64,000 nucleotides of DNA, taken from positions 1-64,000 of the forward strand of contig NZ_JAFBES010000013.1 in assembly GCF_016908875.1 (NCBI RefSeq), written 5' to 3'. The translations under genes and the position numbers were made by a program. This document shows, in pieces, positions 47,894 to 58,101 of this stretch. Source of the DNA: Bacillus ectoiniformans (GTDB lineage Bacteria; Bacillota; Bacilli; Bacillales; Domibacillaceae). The number at the start of each line of letters is the position of its first letter. Positions within the stretch are counted from its first letter, which is position 1. The notes beneath the pieces are model-generated. The model saw only the letters and a list, made by a program, of their open reading frames with translations. It was not told the DNA's origin and ran no database searches.

Positions 47894-49699
47894 GTGGCAG
47901 GGAAAATACCTGAAGAAACAATTCAACAAATTAAACAGTCGTCAGACATCACAGATGTAATTGGCGATTATGTTCAATTAAAGAAACAAGGAAGAAATTA
48001 TTTTGGCCTATGCCCTTTTCACGGGGAAAAGTCACCGTCCTTTTCCGTTTCTCCCGACAAACAAATCTTTCATTGTTTCGGGTGCGGGGCAGGAGGAAAT
48101 GTTTTCTCTTTCCTGATGGATATTGAAAATATTTCGTTTCAAGATGCAGTCGGCAAACTTGCAGAGCGAGCAGATATTCCATTAGAGATTTCTGTTTCTT
48201 CAAGCGAGGCTGATCCCCGAGTAGAGAACCGGTACGACAAAATGGTGGAAGCCCATGAATTGTTAGCTAAATTCTACCATCATTTATTGTTAAATACAAA
48301 AGAGGGTCAGGATGCATTAGAGTACCTGTATGAGAGAGGATTTTCTAAAGAAGATCTAGAATCTTTTCAAATAGGGTGGTCACTTCCGCACTGGGATTTT
48401 ACAGTCAAGTTTTTGCAAAAACGAGGATTTGACCTGGAAATGATGCAGCAAGCAGGACTTGTGATTCAAAAAGAAAACGCTGAAGATTACTTTGACCGGT
48501 TCAGGGGAAGAATTATGTTCCCGCTGCACAATAACAAAGGAAAAACAGTAGGATTTTCAGGAAGAAGCCTCACAGATGAGCAGCCCAAATACTTAAACAG
48601 CCCGGAGACGCCGATTTTTAATAAGAGCAATCTTTTATATAATTATCACCGTGCGAGACCGGCCATCCGGAAACAGCAGAAGATTGTGCTGTTTGAAGGA
48701 TTTGCTGATGTAATTGCAGCTGCAAGAGCAGGGGTTGAAACAGGGATTGCCACCATGGGAACCTCGCTGACCGATGATCATATTCATCAGATTAAACGGG
48801 CAGCCGACCAAATTGTCATTTGCTACGATGGGGATTCCGCGGGCCTTCAAGCCACTAACCGTGCGGCTGAAATGCTCGCAGCAAATGGGCTGGAGGTAAG
48901 AGTATCTGTATTGCCTGAGAAACTGGATCCTGATGACTATATTAAAAAATATGGAATGGAAAAGTTCCAGCATAATATAATAGGGAACAGTCTGACATTA
49001 ATGGCATTTAAAATGGAGTATTATAAGCACGGGAAAAATATGCAGGATGAGGGACAAAGACTTCGCTATATCGAAGAAGTTGTAACTGAAATTGCGAAGC
49101 TGAAAAAAGCAGTAGAGCGCGATCATTATTTGCGCCAGATAGCTGATCAGTACTCCCTTTCACTCGATGCTTTGAAGCAGCAGGAAAAACAAGTGTTTTT
49201 CAAGCAGCGGAAAGAATCTCCTGAAACCTATAAAGCTGGGCCTCCAATCTTGGTGCAGCAAACGGCAAAGAAGCTCTACCCTGCGTACCAAACCGCAGAG
49301 CGAAGGCTTATAGCGCATATGTTAAAAGATGCAGAAGTCGCATTTAAGGTGAAAGATTTAATGGAGACTCATCCATTTAATCTCGATGAACATCAAGCAG
49401 TGTTTACTTATTTGCTTGGGTTTTATGAAGAAGGAAATGATCCGGATTCGAGCACGTTTATGAGCCGTCTTCCTGATGCGAATTTACGGCGGCTGATCTC
49501 GGAGATTGAGATGATGGCTGTCAATGACTCCGTCAATGAGGAAGAGCTGAATGATTATATAAAAAAAATCATTAAACAGCATAAGCTTGCAGAACTAAAT
49601 GTGAAGAAACAAGAGCAGGTAGCAGCCGAAAGGCAGAACGATTATGCTACCGCTGCTAAAATCGCGATGGAAATCATGCAATTAAAGAAATTATTGTAA
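47894..49699 (+). CDS. dnaG: DNA primase
   Basis: This 601-aa enzyme makes replication primers. The zinc finger is in [11 protein letters not shown] and CFGCGAGG. The TOPRIM core shows [15 protein letters not shown] and [11 protein letters not shown]. The C-terminal helicase-binding part is present. The GTG start has GGTGG upstream. It heads the dnaG-sigA unit. Confidence 0.97.
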   Translation: MAGKIPEETIQQIKQSSDITDVIGDYVQLKKQGRNYFGLCPFHGEKSPSFSVSPDKQIFHCFGCGAGGNVFSFLMDIENISFQDAVGKLAERADIPLEISVSSSEADPRVENRYDKMVEAHELLAKFYHHLLLNTKEGQDALEYLYERGFSKEDLESFQIGWSLPHWDFTVKFLQKRGFDLEMMQQAGLVIQKENAEDYFDRFRGRIMFPLHNNKGKTVGFSGRSLTDEQPKYLNSPETPIFNKSNLLYNYHRARPAIRKQQKIVLFEGFADVIAAARAGVETGIATMGTSLTDDHIHQIKRAADQIVICYDGDSAGLQATNRAAEMLAANGLEVRVSVLPEKLDPDDYIKKYGMEKFQHNIIGNSLTLMAFKMEYYKHGKNMQDEGQRLRYIEEVVTEIAKLKKAVERDHYLRQIADQYSLSLDALKQQEKQVFFKQRKESPETYKAGPPILVQQTAKKLYPAYQTAERRLIAHMLKDAEVAFKVKDLMETHPFNLDEHQAVFTYLLGFYEEGNDPDSSTFMSRLPDANLRRLISEIEMMAVNDSVNEEELNDYIKKIIKQHKLAELNVKKQEQVAAERQNDYATAAKIAMEIMQLKKLL

Positions 49700-49737
49700 T
49701 CCAGTATGAGGCAAGGATGTTGGAAGGAGGGGGACTA

Positions 49738-50859
49738 ATGGCTGAAAAGTCAACACGTTCCAAAGAAACTGAAGTAACGCTTGAAAGAGCGAAAGAACAA
49801 ATCTTAGAAATCGGTAAAAAGCGCGGTGAACTTTCCTACGATTATGTAGCTGATAAATTGGCAGGGTATGAAGTGGACTCTGAACAGATGGATGAATTCT
49901 ATGAATTCCTCGGCGAACAAGGGGTAGAAATCACGAATGAAGACGGTGAGGAAGAAGATCCGAATATTCATGAACTTGAAAAAGAAAGTGAAGAATTCGA
50001 TCTTAATGATTTAAGTGTTCCTCCTGGAGTTAAAATTAATGACCCAGTACGTATGTATTTAAAAGAAATTGGACGCGTCGACCTTCTGTCAGCCCAAGAA
50101 GAAATCCAGCTGGCTATGCGTATTGAAGAAGGCGACGAAGAAGCGAAGCGCCGTTTGGCGGAAGCTAACCTGCGTCTAGTTGTAAGTATTGCGAAACGTT
50201 ATGTAGGGCGCGGCATGCTGTTCTTGGATTTGATTCAAGAAGGGAACATGGGATTAATCAAAGCTGTAGAAAAATTTGATTACCGCAAAGGGTACAAATT
50301 TAGTACGTACGCGACATGGTGGATCCGTCAAGCCATTACTCGTGCCATTGCTGATCAGGCAAGAACTATCCGGATTCCAGTGCATATGGTAGAAACCATT
50401 AATAAGCTGATTCGTGTTCAAAGACAGCTTCTTCAAGATCTTGGCCGGGAACCTTCTCCTGAAGAAATTGCCGAAGAAATGGATTTAACACCTGAAAAGG
50501 TGAGAGAAATTCTTAAAATAGCTCAAGAGCCTGTTTCCCTCGAGACACCAATTGGTGAAGAAGATGACTCCCATTTGGGCGACTTCATTGAGGATCAGGA
50601 AGCGACTTCACCTTCTGAACATGCAGCCTATGAACTTCTTAAAGAACAGCTGGAAGACGTCTTAGACACGCTGACAGACCGTGAAGAGAATGTCCTTCGC
50701 CTTCGTTTCGGTTTAGACGACGGACGCACCCGCACTCTTGAAGAAGTAGGCAAGGTATTCGGTGTAACGCGTGAACGAATTCGCCAAATTGAAGCGAAAG
50801 CTCTTCGCAAGCTCCGCCATCCGAGCCGAAGCAAGCGCTTGAAAGATTTTTTAGAATAG
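49738..50859 (+). CDS. sigA: Major RNA polymerase sigma factor SigA
   Basis: This 373-aa housekeeping sigma-70 has region 1.1, region 1.2 ([16 protein letters not shown]), region 2 ([48 protein letters not shown]), region 3, and region 4 ([20 protein letters not shown]). GGAAGGAGG precedes the ATG at 49738. Confidence 0.98.
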   Translation: MAEKSTRSKETEVTLERAKEQILEIGKKRGELSYDYVADKLAGYEVDSEQMDEFYEFLGEQGVEITNEDGEEEDPNIHELEKESEEFDLNDLSVPPGVKINDPVRMYLKEIGRVDLLSAQEEIQLAMRIEEGDEEAKRRLAEANLRLVVSIAKRYVGRGMLFLDLIQEGNMGLIKAVEKFDYRKGYKFSTYATWWIRQAITRAIADQARTIRIPVHMVETINKLIRVQRQLLQDLGREPSPEEIAEEMDLTPEKVREILKIAQEPVSLETPIGEEDDSHLGDFIEDQEATSPSEHAAYELLKEQLEDVLDTLTDREENVLRLRFGLDDGRTRTLEEVGKVFGVTRERIRQIEAKALRKLRHPSRSKRLKDFLE

Positions 50860-50868
50860 ATGATTGAA

Positions 50869-50908
50869 AATAGTTTGCTTCTTTTTACAGAAGCAAACTA
50901 TTTTTTTG
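50869..50908 (+). terminator. Terminator of dnaG-sigA
   Basis: A perfect stem AATAGTTTGCTTC / GAAGCAAACTATT is followed by a T run. Confidence 0.92.
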
Positions 50909-50969
50909 CCAAAAATAGCAGGATTATGACAGAAAAGCACGAATAGTTATTTACAGGATGTGAAAGACA

Positions 50970-51500
50970 ATGGATGATAAAAAAAAGATCATTATGAAAG
51001 AAATTATGCTTTGGAAAGAAAATCATATGCTGCCTGAGCATTACTGCGATTATTTATTGGCTTTATACAGTCAAGGAGAAGAGATCTCAGAACAGGCAAA
51101 GCCGCCAGCGCGAAACAGGCGAATAAAAGCTGCAGGCTTGTTTCTTTCTTTCCTATTATTAATAATTTCGTTATTTGTCATTTATTTTACTGAATTGTCA
51201 TTCCCTTTGCAAACAGCGATTTTGACAACTTTTGTCGTATTTCTGTTAGAAGCTGGAATTTATTTTTCTAAAAAAGGAATGCTGATGCCTATTATTTATG
51301 TGGCTTCCGCGCTGATATTTTTATTGTTTTCAGTAGAATTAAATGCTTATGCATTTGAAAATAATCCATTTTCCCTTTATGGATTGGTATTCGCTAACTG
51401 TCTGCTTTGGTGGTATGCAGGGTCTAAACTCAAGCTTATTTATTTTGTGATCTCGGCTTGGATCGGAATACTAACCTTAATTATCTTTATATTAATATAA
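50970..51500 (+). CDS. Hypothetical membrane protein between sigA and cccA
   Basis: This 176-aa protein has a charged N-terminal part of about 50 residues (MKEIMLWKENHMLPEHYCDYL) and then about five hydrophobic helices. I do not recognise a named family beyond a general likeness to small DUF2157-type membrane proteins. The N-terminal part has a repeat-free helical look that could bind a partner. A weak AGGATGTG site stands before the ATG. It is followed by an A+T-rich gap of 190 bases and then cccA. Confidence 0.75.
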   Translation: MDDKKKIIMKEIMLWKENHMLPEHYCDYLLALYSQGEEISEQAKPPARNRRIKAAGLFLSFLLLIISLFVIYFTELSFPLQTAILTTFVVFLLEAGIYFSKKGMLMPIIYVASALIFLLFSVELNAYAFENNPFSLYGLVFANCLLWWYAGSKLKLIYFVISAWIGILTLIIFILI

Positions 51501-51688
51501 TTTAAAAATTTATTGAAATATTAGAAAATTAACTGCTTTTTTGGAGCGCTCGATTGGAAAATGTGTCTAATTAGCGACAAAGAGAAAAAAATTCTAGTTA
51601 AAGTCTTTTCGTCATTCCTTTTTTAAAGTAAAATAATAGGTGTTTGTACTATCTATTTGTTATTTAGATACATAAGGGAGGTTAAGCA

Positions 51689-52048
51689 ATGAATCGTAAT
51701 CCGGTTATTCCATTTTTATTAATCATGGTGTTTGGTCTTGGTCTGATTTTCTTCCTTTCTTTAGAAGGTCTTGGAAATTCTGAAGAAATGGCGAAAGAAA
51801 AAGAAGGCGGAGAAAAGACGGAAGAAGCAGCTGGAGAGTTTGATCCAGAAGGTCACTACAAAGAATCTTGTATTGGCTGTCACGGTGGCAACTATGAAGG
51901 CGGAGCTGGCCCGGCGTTAAAAGGCACGAAACTTTCAAAAGACGAAATTAAAGACGTTTTAGTAAACGGAAAAGGCTCTATGCCTGCAGGTATGGTTCCA
52001 GCTGAAAATGCTGATGCCATGGCTGAATGGGTAAGCAAGCTTAAGTAA
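51689..52048 (+). CDS. cccA: Membrane-anchored cytochrome c-550
   Basis: This 119-aa c-type cytochrome has an N-terminal membrane anchor (IPFLLIMVFGLGLIFFLSL), a Glu/Lys-rich linker and a heme site CIGCH. The likely axial Met lies in GSMPAGMVP. It carries electrons outside the membrane in respiration. GGGAGG precedes the ATG. The region upstream of the site is A+T rich. Confidence 0.95.
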   Translation: MNRNPVIPFLLIMVFGLGLIFFLSLEGLGNSEEMAKEKEGGEKTEEAAGEFDPEGHYKESCIGCHGGNYEGGAGPALKGTKLSKDEIKDVLVNGKGSMPAGMVPAENADAMAEWVSKLK

Positions 52049-52057
52049 TTAAGTAAA

Positions 52058-52089
52058 AAGTTCTTTGCCACGGGCAAAGGACTTTTTTT
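52058..52089 (+). terminator. Terminator of cccA
   Basis: AAGTTCTTTGC pairs with GCAAAGGACTT (one G-T pair), with seven T after it. Confidence 0.85.
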
Positions 52090-52155
52090 ATGCTGAATTT
52101 ATGTATAGAATAAAACGAGATGAATGAATAGACAAAAAGAAAATGTGGTGACTTA

Positions 52156-52881
52156 ATGAATATTAATCAATTGTCCAAACGCTTAATGTGTGTGGCTTCT
52201 TATATACCTTCTGATTCAACCTTTGCAGATATCGGTTCTGACCATGCTTATTTGCCATGCTACGCCGTAAAGAATCACTTAGTCAAAAAGGCGGTTGCAG
52301 GAGAAGTAGTAGAGGGTCCTTTCCAAGCAGCAAAACAGCAAGTAGAGGAAGCAGGGCTGGTCGATTCAATTGATGTACGAAAAGGAAATGGTCTTGAGGT
52401 CATCTCAAAAGGAGAAGTGGACTGTATTACCATTGCAGGAATGGGCGGCTCATTAATTGCCTCTATTCTTGAAAATGGGAAAGCTAAGCTTGAAGGGGTT
52501 CAGCGGTTAGTGCTTCAGCCTAATTTGAACGCACGTGGAATTCGCCAATGGCTGATCGACCATCATTGGGAGCTGATAGCGGAAGAGATTATGGAAGAAG
52601 ACGGGAAGGTCTATGAGGTCCTTGTAGCTGAAAAAGGACAGCCGTTGAAGCCATATTCTGATAAGCTTGAACAGGAGCTGTTAGTAGGCCCGTTTTTGAT
52701 GAAGGAAAAGAATCAAGCCTTTTATAGAAAGTGGAAAAGAGAAGCGGGTCAATTAGAAGTGGTCCTCAAGAATTTAAAGAAAGCAGAAAATCAAGCAGCC
52801 GCTGAATCGAAAAAGCAGGCTGTTCTTTCGGAGTTAAATTGGATGAAGGAGGTACTGCGGGATGAAAAAGAAGATAGCTAA
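52156..52881 (+). CDS. trmK: tRNA (adenine22-N1)-methyltransferase
   Basis: This 241-aa SAM enzyme methylates A22 in tRNA. Motif I is FADIGSDHAYLPC; ITIAGMGGSLI and LQPNLNARGIRQWL are family features, and the C-terminal part is a coiled coil. GTGGTG lies a few bases before the ATG. It overlaps yqfO by 20 bases. Confidence 0.94.
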   Translation: MNINQLSKRLMCVASYIPSDSTFADIGSDHAYLPCYAVKNHLVKKAVAGEVVEGPFQAAKQQVEEAGLVDSIDVRKGNGLEVISKGEVDCITIAGMGGSLIASILENGKAKLEGVQRLVLQPNLNARGIRQWLIDHHWELIAEEIMEEDGKVYEVLVAEKGQPLKPYSDKLEQELLVGPFLMKEKNQAFYRKWKREAGQLEVVLKNLKKAENQAAAESKKQAVLSELNWMKEVLRDEKEDS

Positions 52882-53986
52882 CGGACAAGAAATCATTCAA
52901 TTGTTTGAACAGTTTTCTCCAAAAAAATATGCGATGGAAGGCGACAAAATTGGGTTGCAGGTAGGCTCATTAAACAAGCCTGTAAATAAAGTTCTTGTAG
53001 CTTTGGATGTCTTAGAAGAAGTGGTAGACGAAGCGATTGAAATAGGCGCACAGCTGATTATCGCTCACCATCCCATCATCTTCCGCCCTTTAAAATCAAT
53101 CGTCACAAGTGATCCTGCCGGAAGACTCTTGGAAAAATTGATTAAGAACGATATTGCGGTCTATGCAGCGCATACTAATCTTGATGTCGCAAAAGGCGGA
53201 GTGAACGATTGGCTGGCGGATGCGCTCGAATTGCATGAAAGAGAAGTGCTGGTTCCTACTTATGAAGAAGAGTTAAAAAAGCTTGCGGTGTATGTGCCTA
53301 AAAGCCATGAAGCAGAACTTAGGATCGCATTAGGTCAAGCAGGCGCGGGTTATATCGGGGAGTACAGCCATTGTTCATTTTCCACAGAGGGTACCGGACG
53401 TTTTGTCCCGACAGGCGGAGCAGAGCCTTACCTTGGTTCGGTCGGACAGCTTGAAGAAGTCCAAGAGGTCAAAATCGAAACGATCTATCCAAAACATGTG
53501 GAGAAAAAGATACTGACCGCTATGCTGAAAGCTCATCCTTATGAAGAAGTGGCTTATGATGTGTATGCACTCGAAAACTCAGGAGAAGAGCTGGGTCTTG
53601 GGCGGATCGGAAAGCTTCCTAAGCCGATGAAGCTCCGGGAGTTTGCGGAATTTGTGAAGGAAAAGCTTGATGTTAAAGCTGTGCGTGTGGTTGGAGATTT
53701 AGAAAGTGAAGTAAAAAAAGCCGCTGTGTTAGGCGGCGACGGCAACAAGTACTTCCAGTCGGCCAAATTTAAAGGAGCGGACGTGTACGTGACAGGTGAT
53801 TTCTACTATCACACGGCTCATGACGCCTTGGCAGCCGGTCTAAATGTAGTCGATCCTGGTCATAATGTTGAAAAGGTAATGAAAGCAGGTACGGCTCATA
53901 AAATGTCTGAAATGGCTAAAGAAAGAGGATTTGAAACGGAATTTATTGCTTCTGAAATTAATACGGATCCATTTACATTTATTTAA
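52862..53986 (+). CDS. yqfO: Nif3-like dinuclear metal-binding protein
   Basis: This 374-aa protein belongs to the GTP cyclohydrolase I type 2/NIF3 group. Metal residues are in IIAHHPIIFRPLKS, YAAHTNLDVAKGGVNDWL and the C-terminal VTGDFYYHTAHDALAAGLNVVDPGH. The inserted PII-like central domain, common in Gram-positive forms, explains the length. Cellular role is not settled. Confidence 0.93.
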   Translation: MKKKIANGQEIIQLFEQFSPKKYAMEGDKIGLQVGSLNKPVNKVLVALDVLEEVVDEAIEIGAQLIIAHHPIIFRPLKSIVTSDPAGRLLEKLIKNDIAVYAAHTNLDVAKGGVNDWLADALELHEREVLVPTYEEELKKLAVYVPKSHEAELRIALGQAGAGYIGEYSHCSFSTEGTGRFVPTGGAEPYLGSVGQLEEVQEVKIETIYPKHVEKKILTAMLKAHPYEEVAYDVYALENSGEELGLGRIGKLPKPMKLREFAEFVKEKLDVKAVRVVGDLESEVKKAAVLGGDGNKYFQSAKFKGADVYVTGDFYYHTAHDALAAGLNVVDPGHNVEKVMKAGTAHKMSEMAKERGFETEFIASEINTDPFTFI

Positions 53987-54054
53987 TAAGCTATGTTAAA
54001 TATCTGGTTGACAAAGACCTGTTTTTTACTCAGAAACAGATAGACGTATAGCTG

Positions 54055-54240
54055 CATGTTGACCCCAAAAAAACGGGGCAGTTCGTTTAATTGACGAAGG
54101 TGTTAGTAAGGAACAGGTTTACGTATTTGTTGCAAGATGTCCTCAAAAGTAATCACAGCTATCGAAAAGGCTAGGTACATAGGTTTAATGGTGTGGAGAC
54201 ATACTAGCTCGCTCATTATTTTTGCTGGTTGCAATTCCTG
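54055..54240 (+). pseudogene. Probable relic of an IS1595-like transposase
   Basis: The 360-base gap between yqfO and the next ORF has no intact gene. In one frame at about 54076-54150 it reads VRLIDEGVSKEQVYVFVAR before a stop. A second frame just before reads PKKRGSS and a third just after reads SKVITA. Together these look like the KRG...RGISKEQVCVLVARDR-type core of IS1595-family transposases, broken by frameshifts and stops. No inverted repeats were found. This is a recognition by eye of a short segment, so it is tentative. Confidence 0.35.
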
Positions 54241-54364
54241 AACTTGATCCATCTTTGAAATGACGACCATCTGTCAGCAAATTGATAAAGAAAAGCTGTC
54301 TGTCTCCATTAACCGTTAGATGGAAATGAAATATTAGGACAGGGGTTGTAGGGGGAGTAGCATT

Positions 54365-54670
54365 GTGAGAAAGAAGCTAGCAGCAGGCGTATTGATCGTG
54401 GTGGTTGTTATGGGTGTTGTATTTTTAGGACCATTTAATATTATTTCAGAATTCAATGAAAGAGGGGCTTTAAAAGATTTTATTTCTTCAGATAATACGT
54501 TTAAAGGATTAGAGATTCTTGATATTGATTATAGAGGTTCTGATACTTTCTTTGTACAAACTCAAGATGGAAATAATGAAAAAAATTTTATTATTATGAG
54601 GTATAATTCTTCAGTAATGAATGGTCATTGGAAGGTGTTTGAAGAAACGTCAAAAGAAAAATATTATTAA
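54365..54670 (+). CDS. Hypothetical small exported or membrane-anchored protein
   Basis: This 101-aa protein has an N-terminal hydrophobic segment (LAAGVLIVVVVMGVVFLG) followed by a polar domain with DIDYRGSDTFFVQTQDG. It has no lipoprotein Cys. A GTG start follows TAGGGGGAG. Base composition is more A+T rich than its neighbours, and it lies next to a transposase relic, which suggests gain by transfer. I do not recognise a family. Confidence 0.65.
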   Translation: MRKKLAAGVLIVVVVMGVVFLGPFNIISEFNERGALKDFISSDNTFKGLEILDIDYRGSDTFFVQTQDGNNEKNFIIMRYNSSVMNGHWKVFEETSKEKYY

Positions 54671-54762
54671 TATTTTTCAATTGAAGAGGGGTTTCCTTTC
54701 TCATGAATGCTTCTTTGAAGTACTCTTAAAATCAACAATATTGTTTAACACCGTTATTGAAT

Positions 54763-54802
54763 AAAAAAACAGCCAGGAGCAGCGGATGCCTCTGGCTGTT
54801 TT
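54763..54802 (-). terminator. Terminator of ispH
   Basis: On the minus strand AAAACAGCCAG and CTGGCTGTTTT flank an interior loop, with a T run following; it may also act on the plus strand. Confidence 0.8.
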
Positions 54803-54807
54803 GAACG

Positions 54808-55764
54808 TTATCTTGTTTTTAATGTCGATCTTTTGACTTTTGGAAGAATTTTTTCTAAAGGCACTTTTCTTTCACGCGTCCAAGTACTTTCGTTTTCATA
54901 GTCAAAAGCTTCAAGAAATTGAATGACTTCTTTGACAATCGGAGTAGGTGTGGATGCTCCTGCTGTGATGGCGACTGTTTTCACATCTTTCAGCCACTCA
55001 ATCTCTATTTCAGTTACATCAGAAACACGGTAAGCCTTCGTTCCTGCAATCTGTTCTGATACCTGGGCTAAGCGATTGGAGTTATTGCTTTTAGGATCGC
55101 CGACAACGATCAATAAATCAGCCTCTTTTGCCTGCTCTGCAACAGCTTCTTGACGTACTTGTGTAGCCAGGCAAATTTCCTGGTGCATTTTAGCATGAGG
55201 ATATTTTTCCTGAATCTTGTCCATGATATCAGCCACATCCCACTGGCTCATCGTTGTCTGATTAGTGACAAGAATTTTCTCGTTGTCAATGTGAAGAGCT
55301 TCCACATCTGATACATTCTCTACTAGGCGCACAATATCTGGTGCAACTCCAACAGCACCCTCCGGCTCCGGATGGCCCTTTTTCCCAATGTAAATAATAT
55401 GGTAGCCTTCTGCTTTTTTTTCACGGATTAAGTCGTGGGTTTTCGTTACATCAGGACAGGTGGCATCGATGGAAATCAGGTTTTTTTGTTCGGCGATCTG
55501 TCTGACTTCAGGTGATACGCCATGAGCAGTAAAGATAATCGTTCCCTCGTTTACTTTCTCGATGATTTCTTTACGGTTCGATCCATCGAGTGTGATGATC
55601 CCCTCCTGTTCAAAGGCATCAGTGACATGCTGGTTATGAACGATCTGTCCCAATATGTAAATGGGTCTCGGCAGGTTTTTATCTAAAGCGGCATTGCGCG
55701 CAATCACCATCGCATCGACAACACCGTAACAATAGCCTCTTGGGGCAATCTTAATAATATTCAT
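54808..55764 (-). CDS. ispH: 4-hydroxy-3-methylbut-2-enyl diphosphate reductase
   Basis: This 318-aa iron-sulfur enzyme makes IPP and DMAPP in the last step of the methylerythritol phosphate pathway. Cluster cysteines lie in [18 protein letters not shown] and [21 protein letters not shown] and [10 protein letters not shown] are conserved. AGGAGG precedes the ATG. ispG, the preceding step, ends at the right edge of the window. Confidence 0.96.
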   Translation of the reverse strand: MNIIKIAPRGYCYGVVDAMVIARNAALDKNLPRPIYILGQIVHNQHVTDAFEQEGIITLDGSNRKEIIEKVNEGTIIFTAHGVSPEVRQIAEQKNLISIDATCPDVTKTHDLIREKKAEGYHIIYIGKKGHPEPEGAVGVAPDIVRLVENVSDVEALHIDNEKILVTNQTTMSQWDVADIMDKIQEKYPHAKMHQEICLATQVRQEAVAEQAKEADLLIVVGDPKSNNSNRLAQVSEQIAGTKAYRVSDVTEIEIEWLKDVKTVAITAGASTPTPIVKEVIQFLEAFDYENESTWTRERKVPLEKILPKVKRSTLKTR

Positions 55765-55908
55765 AAAAAGTCCTCCTATATATATTCTCGGAGTGAGGTG
55801 CCAACCCCATCATCGGGGCTCCATGGATAGAAGCATTCTCTTTATCCTACCTTATTATATAGGAGGTTTGATATCTTTACAAAACAAAGCTTTAGCATGC
55901 GTATCCAG

Positions 55909-56478
55909 TTAAATATAAAGCTTGGGCTTAGAGACCCCCTGTTGCTGTTTGGGCTTGCTTTGAGGCAATGCTTGCTGCTGTTTGGCAGCGGTTTGAGGCT
56001 TTTTCTTAACTGCAGGTTCTGATGAATGAGTAGAATCGCTTTTTTTACTCGGTTTGCTCTCTTTATTCTTCTCTTCCGCTGATTCTGATTCAAGGTCAGG
56101 CAGGTTTTTTAACCCTCGATACAGCTTCCACATGGCAGGCAAATTTTTGACGATGGGTCCGTATTGCTGAACCATCGGCCCCATTTGCTGCATCGTTTGC
56201 AAAAACTGCTGAGTATTGGCCAGCATGTCTTGAAGGGAAGCGGGATTAGCTAATTTTTGCGCTGCGGGTGAAATGAAGGAACCTGCAGCCCTTTGGCGTT
56301 CGAATCCAGTCAGCGCTTTTCCGCCCGATCCTCCCTTTTTGCTCAGCAAGTTTCTTAGAAAACCTCCCCGTCCTCTAGGCCGCTTGGGCATATGAGGAGG
56401 CATGCTATAGGGAGGGTAAGCTCTAGGGAAGCTGTACGGGGAGCCGGGATGGTTTCTAGGCTGGAATGGAGGCATCAT
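55909..56478 (-). CDS. yqfQ: YqfQ/VrrA-like protein
   Basis: This approximately 189-aa protein has a Pro/Arg/Tyr-rich N-terminus (MMPPFQPRNHPGSPYSFPRA), a central LANPASLQDMLANTQQFLQTM-like helical part in short form (LQDMLANTQQF, YGPIVKNLPAMWKLYRGLK) and a Lys/Ser/Gln-rich tail. This is the layout of the YqfQ/VrrA family of spore-formers. AAAGGA precedes two adjacent ATG codons (56478, 56475). Function is unknown. It is divergent from cshB. Confidence 0.8.
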   Translation of the reverse strand: MMPPFQPRNHPGSPYSFPRAYPPYSMPPHMPKRPRGRGGFLRNLLSKKGGSGGKALTGFERQRAAGSFISPAAQKLANPASLQDMLANTQQFLQTMQQMGPMVQQYGPIVKNLPAMWKLYRGLKNLPDLESESAEEKNKESKPSKKSDSTHSSEPAVKKKPQTAAKQQQALPQSKPKQQQGVSKPKLYI

Positions 56479-56512
56479 GATCAATCCTTTCAAATAGTTT
56501 ATTTTTCATATT

Positions 56513-56540
56513 ATTGTATGCGGCAATCTTTAAAACGTTT
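56513..56540 (-). promoter_or_regulatory. Possible sigma-E promoter of yqfQ
   Basis: On the minus strand an exact sigma-E -10, CATACAAT, lies at 56520-56513. A weaker -35-like AAACGTT stands about 14 bases upstream. The expected leader would be about 30 bases. Confidence 0.4.
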
Positions 56541-56663
56541 AAACTGCGCCAAGCGGTAAAATACTGAATAGTACAATATTCGTCAAAACTTTGATTTATT
56601 GCGGTTTTTATTATACTATCAAGGTGGAGTAAAAGGCTTATTTAGCACAAAGGAGTGTCACTA

Positions 56664-57989
56664 TTGACAAAAAAAACATTTGAAAGTTATGGTTTTCAGC
56701 CATTTCTCAATAAAGGAATTGCCGATTTAGGTTTTAAACAGCCGACAGAAATTCAAGAACGCATGATGCCATTAATCATTAAAGGCGAAAGTGCGATTGG
56801 CCAATCCCAAACAGGAACAGGAAAAACTCATTCCTACCTTTTGCCGATTTTAGATAAAATTAATCCAGCTCAGCATGACGTTCAAGCTGTTATTACTGCC
56901 CCTACACGAGAACTGGCTAATCAAATCTACCAGGAAATTTTAAAACTGACGAAGTTTTCAGAAGAAGAAATTACAGCCCGCTGCTACATGGGCGGTACAG
57001 ATAAACAGCGTGATATCGACAGATTAAAAACCCAGCCGCATATTATTGTGGGAACCCCGGGCCGAATTAACGACTTAGTAAAAGAACAAGCATTATTTGT
57101 TCATAAAGCTAATTTCCTTGTCATTGATGAAGCAGATCTAATGCTTGATATGGGATTTATCGTTGATGTCGATCAAATTGCCGGAAGAATGCCTGAGAAG
57201 CTGCAAATGCTTGTATTCTCAGCGACTATTCCACAGAAATTAAAGCCGTTTCTTAAAAAATACATGGAGAATCCAGAATATGTGCATGTACAGCCAAAGC
57301 ATCTTTCAGCTGAAAACATTAAGCATGTTCTAGTTCCAAAAAAGAGCCGGGAGAAAATTGATCTTTTGCATGATATGCTGAAGGCTTATAATCCTTACTT
57401 GGCTGTTGTATTCACTAATACGAAGCAAAAAGCTGACGAAGTAGCGAATGCTTTATTAGAAAAAGGATTAAAAGTTGGCCGGATTCATGGTGACCTTACT
57501 CCGCGTGACCGTAAGCGAGTAATGAAGCAAATTCATGATCTTGAGTTTCAATATATTGTAGCAACAGATTTAGCAGCTAGAGGAATTGACATTGAAGGAA
57601 TTAGCCATGTCATCAATTACGAACTGCCAAGAGATCTTGATTTCTATGTTCACCGAGCGGGAAGAACAGCTCGTGCCGGTTTCTCAGGCATTTGTTCAAC
57701 GATTTACATGCCAAGTGATGAAGATGCGATTGCCCGTCTTGAAAAATTAGGCATTTCGTTCAGCCATGCCGATTTGCGTGCGGGTGAGTGGGTAGAGTTA
57801 AATGACCGCAACCAACGTAAAAAGCGCGAAAAAGGTGTAGACGAAATCGATAAGAAAGCAAGTTCGATCGTTCGCAAACCTAAAAAGGTAAAGCCAGGTT
57901 ATAAGAAGAAAATGCAAAGAGAAATTGTGTCATATAAAAAGCGTGAACGCCGGTTAGAATCTAAGCGAAATAATACAAAAAAGAAATAA
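56664..57989 (+). CDS. cshB: DEAD-box RNA helicase CshB
   Basis: This 441-aa cold-shock-linked RNA helicase has the Q motif region (FKQPTEIQERM), Walker A SQTGTGKTH, PTRELA, the box VIDEADLML, SAT, ATDLAARGID and HRAGRTARAG. The C-terminal tail is very basic. AAAGGAG stands eight bases before the TTG at 56664, which I take as the start; an in-frame GTG overlaps that site. Confidence 0.95.
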   Translation: MTKKTFESYGFQPFLNKGIADLGFKQPTEIQERMMPLIIKGESAIGQSQTGTGKTHSYLLPILDKINPAQHDVQAVITAPTRELANQIYQEILKLTKFSEEEITARCYMGGTDKQRDIDRLKTQPHIIVGTPGRINDLVKEQALFVHKANFLVIDEADLMLDMGFIVDVDQIAGRMPEKLQMLVFSATIPQKLKPFLKKYMENPEYVHVQPKHLSAENIKHVLVPKKSREKIDLLHDMLKAYNPYLAVVFTNTKQKADEVANALLEKGLKVGRIHGDLTPRDRKRVMKQIHDLEFQYIVATDLAARGIDIEGISHVINYELPRDLDFYVHRAGRTARAGFSGICSTIYMPSDEDAIARLEKLGISFSHADLRAGEWVELNDRNQRKKREKGVDEIDKKASSIVRKPKKVKPGYKKKMQREIVSYKKRERRLESKRNNTKKK

Positions 57990-58004
57990 CTGGTGCAGGG
58001 TGAC

Positions 58005-58028
58005 GGCTCGCTTTTAGCGGGCCTTTTT
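58005..58028 (+). terminator. Terminator of cshB
   Basis: GGCTCGC and GCGGGCC pair (one T-G) around TTTTA, then five T. Confidence 0.75.
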
Positions 58029-58101
58029 AAATAGAAATGAACGGCAAATGCACTTTATTTTGACCAGGGCATTAAGCAATTTTTGTAAAGGAGAGGTAAA
58101 C

